64,000 nt of DNA from Lachnotalea sp041821265 (lineage in GTDB: Bacteria > Bacillota > Clostridia > Lachnospirales > Lachnospiraceae), in the NCBI GenBank assembly GCA_041821265.1, contig JBGUEQ010000015.1, positions 1-64,000 of the forward strand, written 5' to 3'. Under the pieces are notes generated by a model. The model saw nothing but the letters and a program-made list of their open reading frames with translations. It was not told the DNA's origin and did no database searches. This document shows, piece after piece, positions 59,081 to 64,000 of this stretch. Every line of letters begins with the position of its first letter. Positions within the stretch are counted from its first letter, which is position 1. The translations under genes and the position numbers were made by a program.

Positions 59081-60649
59081 TTATTTACTTAGCAATAAGT
59101 AATGATCCGTTTGATACAATACAGTGCAATTCTTTAATTTTTTTACCCCATATATTTCGTAGCAAACAGATGAAATATATAATACACTCTTCTGATTATC
59201 GGCTAAGAAAGATTCCATTCCACCAGCAATACAGTGATAGTCACCGTTGATTTCCCCAAGAAACAAGTTAGATTGCGTCCAATCGGAAATCGTTTTATCT
59301 TCGTTATTTGTTAAAATGTAGGCATTTGATCCTGCATAAGAGGTCTCAGGCGTAACGCTTGCTGTGAGAAAGCTTTGGAATTCATCACCAGAAACATTCT
59401 TAACAGCGGATATATTAGTGTTCGTATATCGAACGAGCAGGAAAATAACAATGATAAATAATATGGTTTTGACTCGAAACAGTATTTGGTTTGATCTCAA
59501 TAGCTTAGCGGTTAAAATACCAGCTACCATAATAAGTGGGATTAGTGTAGGGTAAACATACCAAATCAGCTTTGTTTTTGATGCTGAAAAGAGTAAGAAC
59601 GGAACAAAAAACCAAAGTGCAAATCCTGAAGTTTTCTTTAAATATTCTTTTTGAAATAGAACGTTAAAAAAGGTTGCTCCAATCAGGCACAAAATCATAG
59701 CAGTTCTATATATGTAATTACCATTTAAACTAGATTGACTGATTAAGCGATAGGAACCATCTAAATTCTTATAATATCCTTTGAAAATATTTTCATAATA
59801 AAATGCAAAAGGAAATTCATGTCCTTCCAGAGCGGTTGATGTTCTGCTTAGCAAATCGGTATAAAACATTTCATAAAAAAATCTAGGACCATCAGCAACA
59901 AAACGTGCAATTGCCCAGAGTAACAGTGGAACGGTAAAGGAGAGAAAAAATAATGCCCATTCTTTACGTTTTATTTTCGTAAGTTCTCCGTTAATTAATA
60001 AATAGAGTCCTCCGATAATAACAATAACCCCAGCGTGCCAACTTTTAGTAAGAAAAGCCAAAGCGAAGAAAAGACCACATACATAAAGCATCTTCTTGTT
60101 CTCGGGAATTAACATCATAGCAAGCATAGCAAAAGTAAACAACATAATGTAGAGAGCATCGGCATCTCCTGCACGTGCCATATGAGCTACAAAGGCTAGT
60201 CCACCGGCACAAAAAAATGCCATTGTGAGAAGTGATGCAAGTTTGCTAGAACGCTTTACAAACAAGCAGGTAACAACACATGTAAGAAAGTAACAAAAAG
60301 CACTATAAAATCTTAATGAAAACACATTGAAACCAAAAATCCTAAAGTCCAACATAATCAACCAATAACTTAGAGGTGGCTTTAAGTTCCAATAATCATT
60401 GGAATAATTATAAGTGTTGACAATGAAGTTTTTGTTCTTATACATCTCATAGGCATTAATTCCGTGTCTGGCTTCATCATAGTCTATTACCCAACCAACA
60501 TCTAAGTTATAAAAACACAAAAATAAAAGGATACCAGATAAACATATGAAAATCGGAATATAAAAACGTTCAATAAAATCTAGAAGTGAGTTGTAAGCCT
60601 TACCCATTCGATTGGGCAAGGTAATAGCTTTAAAAGTCTCTAATCTCAT
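59081..60649 (-). CDS. GT39-family membrane glycosyltransferase (ArnT/PMT-like)
   Basis: 522 residues with about 11-12 transmembrane segments. The first extracytoplasmic loop carries I-D-Y-D-E-A-R-H (about 57-64), the acidic pair that is catalytic in PMT/ArnT enzymes. A soluble C-terminal domain follows residue 430. Transfers a sugar from a polyprenyl-phosphate donor on the outer face of the membrane, consistent with the GtrB/GtrA pair nearby. AAAAGGGG precedes the ATG. Forms a minus-strand pair with the GT14 gene 22 bases upstream. Confidence 0.85.
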   Translation of the reverse strand: MRLETFKAITLPNRMGKAYNSLLDFIERFYIPIFICLSGILLFLCFYNLDVGWVIDYDEARHGINAYEMYKNKNFIVNTYNYSNDYWNLKPPLSYWLIMLDFRIFGFNVFSLRFYSAFCYFLTCVVTCLFVKRSSKLASLLTMAFFCAGGLAFVAHMARAGDADALYIMLFTFAMLAMMLIPENKKMLYVCGLFFALAFLTKSWHAGVIVIIGGLYLLINGELTKIKRKEWALFFLSFTVPLLLWAIARFVADGPRFFYEMFYTDLLSRTSTALEGHEFPFAFYYENIFKGYYKNLDGSYRLISQSSLNGNYIYRTAMILCLIGATFFNVLFQKEYLKKTSGFALWFFVPFLLFSASKTKLIWYVYPTLIPLIMVAGILTAKLLRSNQILFRVKTILFIIVIFLLVRYTNTNISAVKNVSGDEFQSFLTASVTPETSYAGSNAYILTNNEDKTISDWTQSNLFLGEINGDYHCIAGGMESFLADNQKSVLYISSVCYEIYGVKKLKNCTVLYQTDHYLLLSK

Positions 60650-60671
60650 AAATAATCCCCTTTTAAAATGG

Positions 60672-61586
60672 TTACAGAGTTAATTTCTGCTTTTCCATTA
60701 TTTCATAGTAAATACGTTCAATGATTGCTTCATCAACCGTTAAATCAAATTTTCTTGCAAATAAAAATCCAGAATTCATAAGCTCCTCATAATCGTTCAT
60801 AGTCCAAATATATGGATTACCACGACTCCAGTCGATATAACGCTGGTTCGAAGCATAATTATCATTATAATCCGTACAATAAAGATTGTCCTTAAAATCT
60901 GAAGTATATACGAGTGTCTGTAAAATACATTCATCTGGTGCAAAGGTGTAACGAGAACGCTTCGTAGCTTCACCAATATGAGCCACAGCATAGGAAGCCA
61001 ATTCATGAGTAACACTACTCCAATTGGACCCATAACTTAATGTATTTCTTAAATCGGCTTGCCGATCCACTTTTAATAGTGCTTGAATCATAATACTTAA
61101 TTTCTCACCAACTACCCCTAAAAAGCCTTTGCGAAAAAATCCATTTCCACGTACATATTTAAGGAAAAAATGATAAAGAGAATAACGCTTGTATATATAA
61201 TCTTCTACTGGCGGTTTGGATACAAAATGAACAAATTCTTTGCCAGTATGTTTATCAAAAAAGTCATGGATTTCATCTTGAGTCTTTAGAGGTAAACATA
61301 CGCCCGATAATAAATGATAATATTTATAATGGTCGATTTGCGTAGCAGTTTTGTAAAATTCAAGTTGTATATCGGCAAGACCAGGAGTTCCCCAACTGCC
61401 GGAAAGGCGATTTAATATATATATGTTAGAACGTTTCACAAATGTCTTAAAGTTATCAATGTGATCTATTTTAACATTTTTATCGATGTGTAGATAGATA
61501 TCATTTCGCTCATCGTCAAGAAGGGTAATTAGCTTCTCTAGCAATGACCAATTATTAAAAGCAACTATGCAATATGCATGTTTCAT
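60672..61586 (-). CDS. GT14 family glycosyltransferase (Core-2/I-branching-like)
   Basis: 304 residues. Family pattern: Y-C-I-V-A-F-N-N-W at the N-terminus, I-Y-L-H-I-D-K near 30, L-L-S-G-V-C-L-P-L near 92, and P-D-E-C-I-L-Q-T near 218. Related to beta-1,6-N-acetylglucosaminyltransferases; bacterial members act in capsule or glycan synthesis. Soluble, no membrane segment. AAAGAGG precedes the ATG. First gene of a two-gene minus-strand unit. Confidence 0.87.
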   Translation of the reverse strand: MKHAYCIVAFNNWSLLEKLITLLDDERNDIYLHIDKNVKIDHIDNFKTFVKRSNIYILNRLSGSWGTPGLADIQLEFYKTATQIDHYKYYHLLSGVCLPLKTQDEIHDFFDKHTGKEFVHFVSKPPVEDYIYKRYSLYHFFLKYVRGNGFFRKGFLGVVGEKLSIMIQALLKVDRQADLRNTLSYGSNWSSVTHELASYAVAHIGEATKRSRYTFAPDECILQTLVYTSDFKDNLYCTDYNDNYASNQRYIDWSRGNPYIWTMNDYEELMNSGFLFARKFDLTVDEAIIERIYYEIMEKQKLTL

Positions 61587-61709
61587 TTAAAGCACCTCTT
61601 TTAATCAAGTTATAATAAAAAGGAGTAAAGATACAGTACCTTTTTAGCTAGGAAAAGTATACCATATTTTTAGATTGTTGAAAAGAAAGAACAATTAAAA
61701 TCAGTTCCT

Positions 61710-61738
61710 TGACGTTTTATATCTGTTATAATATAATT
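61710..61738 (+). promoter_or_regulatory. Promoter of the GT39 gene at 61818
   Basis: TTGACG, 17-base spacer, TATAAT; 79 bases upstream of the start codon, in the divergent gap. Confidence 0.75.
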
Positions 61739-61817
61739 TGTTATTGTCTTACAATAAATATATAATACAAGACTTACGTTTTGCGTCTTGAGGGAAGCGA
61801 GAGGAAGGCATATAAAA

Positions 61818-63428
61818 ATGAAACAAGATAAGAAAACGGTCAAAAAGCTAAACGTATTTAATGTTACATTGGTAATTAAACAATTTATGTTACAAAATCC
61901 ATGGACAATACTTATTGGAGTTGTAACTATATTTATTCACCTTGTTGCACTGGGACAAATCCCATATGGTCTCCATGTAGATGAAATCGCCACGGGATAT
62001 GACGCATGGTGCATTTCCCATTTTGGTGTAGATCGTTATTTGAAATCATTTCCTATCTATTTTATCAATTTTGGAGGGGGACAGAATAGTTTATACTGCT
62101 ATTTATGCGTAGTATTTATAAAACTTTTTGGCTTTTCTACTTTTACTGTAAGATTACCAGCATTCCTAAGTGCATGTTTGCTAGTGATATATGGGTATCA
62201 ATATACGTGGAAGAAGTGGCATAATAAAAATGTTTGCCTTATGTTTTTAGTCTTGTATGCAATGCTACCTATATTTACAATGTCAGCTAGATTTGGATTA
62301 GAAAGTTACTTAATGTTACCTTTTTCAACTATCTTTTTACTATGCTGTTTGAGTGCAATAGAAAAACCTACTTATAAGAGATTCCTATTTTGTGGAATAT
62401 CAGGTGGTCTTGTTTTATATACATATGCGCTAAGTTATATTGTTCTCCCTATATTTTTAGTATTTTTAATGATTTATCTTCTTTTTATTAAAAAAATTCA
62501 ATTTAAGTATGCGATTGCCTTTATTATTCCACTTATCATTATGGGGATGCCTTTGGTCTTAGTACAACTGGTGAATCGATATGATTTGAATGAATTTAAA
62601 ATAGGTATTTTTACTATTACTAAATTATTAAGCTATCGTTCTAGTGAAATTACATTTTCTAATCTTTTTAATAATATTAAAATGTTAACTAAGTGTATTC
62701 TTGGGTATGATTGGTTACCTTACAATAGTGTTAAGGCATATGGTAATGTTCACTGGATATCGATTCCTTTTATTTTGATTGGTGTAATACAAGCTATAAA
62801 AGAAACAATTCAATCTATTATGAAAAAAAATTTTGATCCTACTGTAATTATTTTATTTTGGGCATTAGCAGAATTTATTATGGGTTGCCTTTTAGGTGGT
62901 AATGGACCCAATACCAATAAAATGAATGGAATTTTTTTCTGTGTTCTTTATTTCTTGATTCAAGGTATTATCAGTATTATCACGGTACTTGGAAGATGGA
63001 AAAGAATGTTTCTTATTATTTTGGGCACTGTTTATATCTTTTGTACCATCAGCTTTTTAAAATATTACTTTTGTGAATATAAAGAGGAGACGTATCCACA
63101 GCATCTGTTTGCAACCCAGTTTGATGATGTTCTTGACTACTTAAACGGTCTTGATATGAAAATTACCTCGAGAACGACGTATATTGGAAACATGAAAGAG
63201 GCATATATTTATTATCTGGGTAGTACGCTGATTTCGCCTTATGAATATAATATTGATGAAACAGGTAAATCTTCTTATGAAAATTATATATTTAAATTAC
63301 CAGACGAAATTGATTTATATAGTAATTATATTGTCCGCAAGTCGGAAAATAGCTTTATTGAACAAATGGATGCGCTTAGCTTTGAAAAAGTGAGTTTTGA
63401 TGAATACTATTTATATTACATGAAATAA
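61818..63428 (+). CDS. GT39-like membrane glycosyltransferase
   Basis: 536 residues, about 12 transmembrane segments. The first loop has L-H-V-D-E-I-A-T (near 55), a DE motif as in PMT-clan enzymes, and the C-terminal ~110 residues are soluble. Probably a polyprenyl-phosphate-sugar dependent transferase with a substrate different from the one at 59081. The start at 61818 follows GAGGAAGG; the upstream in-frame ATG at 61788 lacks a ribosome binding site. Followed 157 bases later by rfbD. Confidence 0.82.
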   Translation: MKQDKKTVKKLNVFNVTLVIKQFMLQNPWTILIGVVTIFIHLVALGQIPYGLHVDEIATGYDAWCISHFGVDRYLKSFPIYFINFGGGQNSLYCYLCVVFIKLFGFSTFTVRLPAFLSACLLVIYGYQYTWKKWHNKNVCLMFLVLYAMLPIFTMSARFGLESYLMLPFSTIFLLCCLSAIEKPTYKRFLFCGISGGLVLYTYALSYIVLPIFLVFLMIYLLFIKKIQFKYAIAFIIPLIIMGMPLVLVQLVNRYDLNEFKIGIFTITKLLSYRSSEITFSNLFNNIKMLTKCILGYDWLPYNSVKAYGNVHWISIPFILIGVIQAIKETIQSIMKKNFDPTVIILFWALAEFIMGCLLGGNGPNTNKMNGIFFCVLYFLIQGIISIITVLGRWKRMFLIILGTVYIFCTISFLKYYFCEYKEETYPQHLFATQFDDVLDYLNGLDMKITSRTTYIGNMKEAYIYYLGSTLISPYEYNIDETGKSSYENYIFKLPDEIDLYSNYIVRKSENSFIEQMDALSFEKVSFDEYYLYYMK

Positions 63429-63584
63429 AGGATAGGAATTTTAATAATATGTAGTACTGTTTGGCGTAATTTATGTTTGCAGAAGATGGAAAATAATGAT
63501 ACTATAATTTGAAGACAATAAGTCAGTATGGGATGATGAATTACCAGACTAAATATAATAATAGAATAATAGGAGATTAGTATT

Positions 63585-64000
63585 ATGAAAAAATTATTAG
63601 TTACAGGTTGTAATGGACAATTAGGAAGAGCAATTAATGAGCAGTTTGCAAATACAGAATATGAACTTGTAAACACAGATTATACAGAACTGGATATAAC
63701 TAATATAGAAGCAGTTGTTAATATGGTGGAGGAAGTTAAACCTTATGCTATTATTAATTGTGCGGCTCATACTAATGTAAATGGCTGTGAAACGGATAAG
63801 GATAATGCATATAAAATCAATGCAATAGGACCTAGAAATTTAAGTATAGCAGCAACGCAAGTTGGTGCCAAAATGGTTCATATTTCTACTGATTATGTTT
63901 TTGAGGGAAATGGGACAAGACCTTATACAGAATTTGATACAGTGAATCCACAAGGAATGTATGGTTATACGAAACTTGCTGGAGAGAATTTTGTGAAAGA
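63585..64000 (+). CDS. rfbD: dTDP-4-dehydrorhamnose reductase, 3' end beyond the window
   Basis: The first 138 residues are visible. The NAD(P)-binding G-C-N-G-Q-L-G-R is at 8-15, the S-T-D-Y-V-F motif near 100, and Y-G-Y-T-K near 127 gives the catalytic Tyr/Lys. Last step of dTDP-L-rhamnose synthesis. AGGAGA lies 8 bases before the ATG. Truncated by the window edge. It shares the dTDP-4-keto-6-deoxyglucose precursor with the FdtA/FdtB pair at 54-55.5 kb. Confidence 0.93.
   Translation, partial: MKKLLVTGCNGQLGRAINEQFANTEYELVNTDYTELDITNIEAVVNMVEEVKPYAIINCAAHTNVNGCETDKDNAYKINAIGPRNLSIAATQVGAKMVHISTDYVFEGNGTRPYTEFDTVNPQGMYGYTKLAGENFVK

Overview
The window is AT-rich chromosomal DNA from a low-GC Gram-positive anaerobe, most likely a Clostridia/Lachnospiraceae relative. 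The evidence is the Firmicute gene set (hprK, ROK glucokinase, murB-rapZ-whiA-crh, cvfB, AGCS symporter, class II aldolase), strong GGAGG ribosome binding sites throughout, TTGNNN-N17-TATAAT promoters, and a tRNA-Gln without an encoded CCA. The species cannot be fixed from sequence alone.

Layout. 0-3.7 kb: the 3' end of a repeat-rich surface protein, galE and a chemoreceptor. 4-17.7 kb: housekeeping genes (pyrG, ftsH, uvrC, hprK, glcK, murB, rapZ, whiA, a Crh-type HPr, a lipid-kinase-like gene, fba). 18-20.4 kb: an uncharacterised beta-rich protein and an amino-acid:sodium symporter. 20.9-39 kb: a large Ter stress-response region. It holds a predicted nucleoside-like metabolite module (PRTase with TRSP motif, PRTase-PELOTA, ATP-grasp, C-C bond lyase, and a HAD phosphatase further on). 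With it are a YceG-domain/trypsin-like protease fusion, a rhomboid protease, YceG, TelA, three TerD paralogues, a P-type Ca2+ ATPase, a zinc-ribbon membrane protein and a TPM-domain protein. 39-46 kb: VOC protein, cyclophilin, GNAT, ParA with a frameshifted partner, alcohol dehydrogenase, tRNA-Gln, acyl-ACP thioesterase, CvfB. 46-64 kb: cell-envelope glycan genes. These include GT39-like membrane transferases, a CTP-transferase/HisC-like/GNAT/TagB-like block, FdtB/FdtA amino-sugar enzymes, GT2 with GtrA, two acyltransferases, a GT14 enzyme, and the start of rfbD.

The most unusual content is between the genes. (1) Small non-coding mobile elements (about 110-185 bp, ends GTWACWRTTCA) occur at least five times with exact or near-exact 8-10 bp target duplications, plus remnants. 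One inserted into the 3' end of a GNAT gene and rewrote its C-terminus; another sits in the leader of the Ter metabolite operon. (2) A second repeat family (a first hairpin with AATAGGG-type arms and a terminal hairpin around GCAGACACTT) recurs about five times. (3) Four copies of a short two-hairpin leader element end in AATGGAGG and supply the ribosome binding site of four unrelated genes (rapZ, the Ter ATP-grasp, the thioesterase, an acyltransferase). Their stem sequences differ but keep pairing, which looks like an undescribed cis-acting RNA or an RBS-carrying repeat.

How the genes may work together (inference): the Ter region would sense or buffer metal/Ca2+ at the membrane (TerD, TelA, Ca2+ ATPase), make a nucleoside-like metabolite, and connect to two proteases. 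The envelope block would build a glycan carrying an amino-deoxysugar, and possibly a CDP-activated small alcohol such as ethanolamine or serinol.
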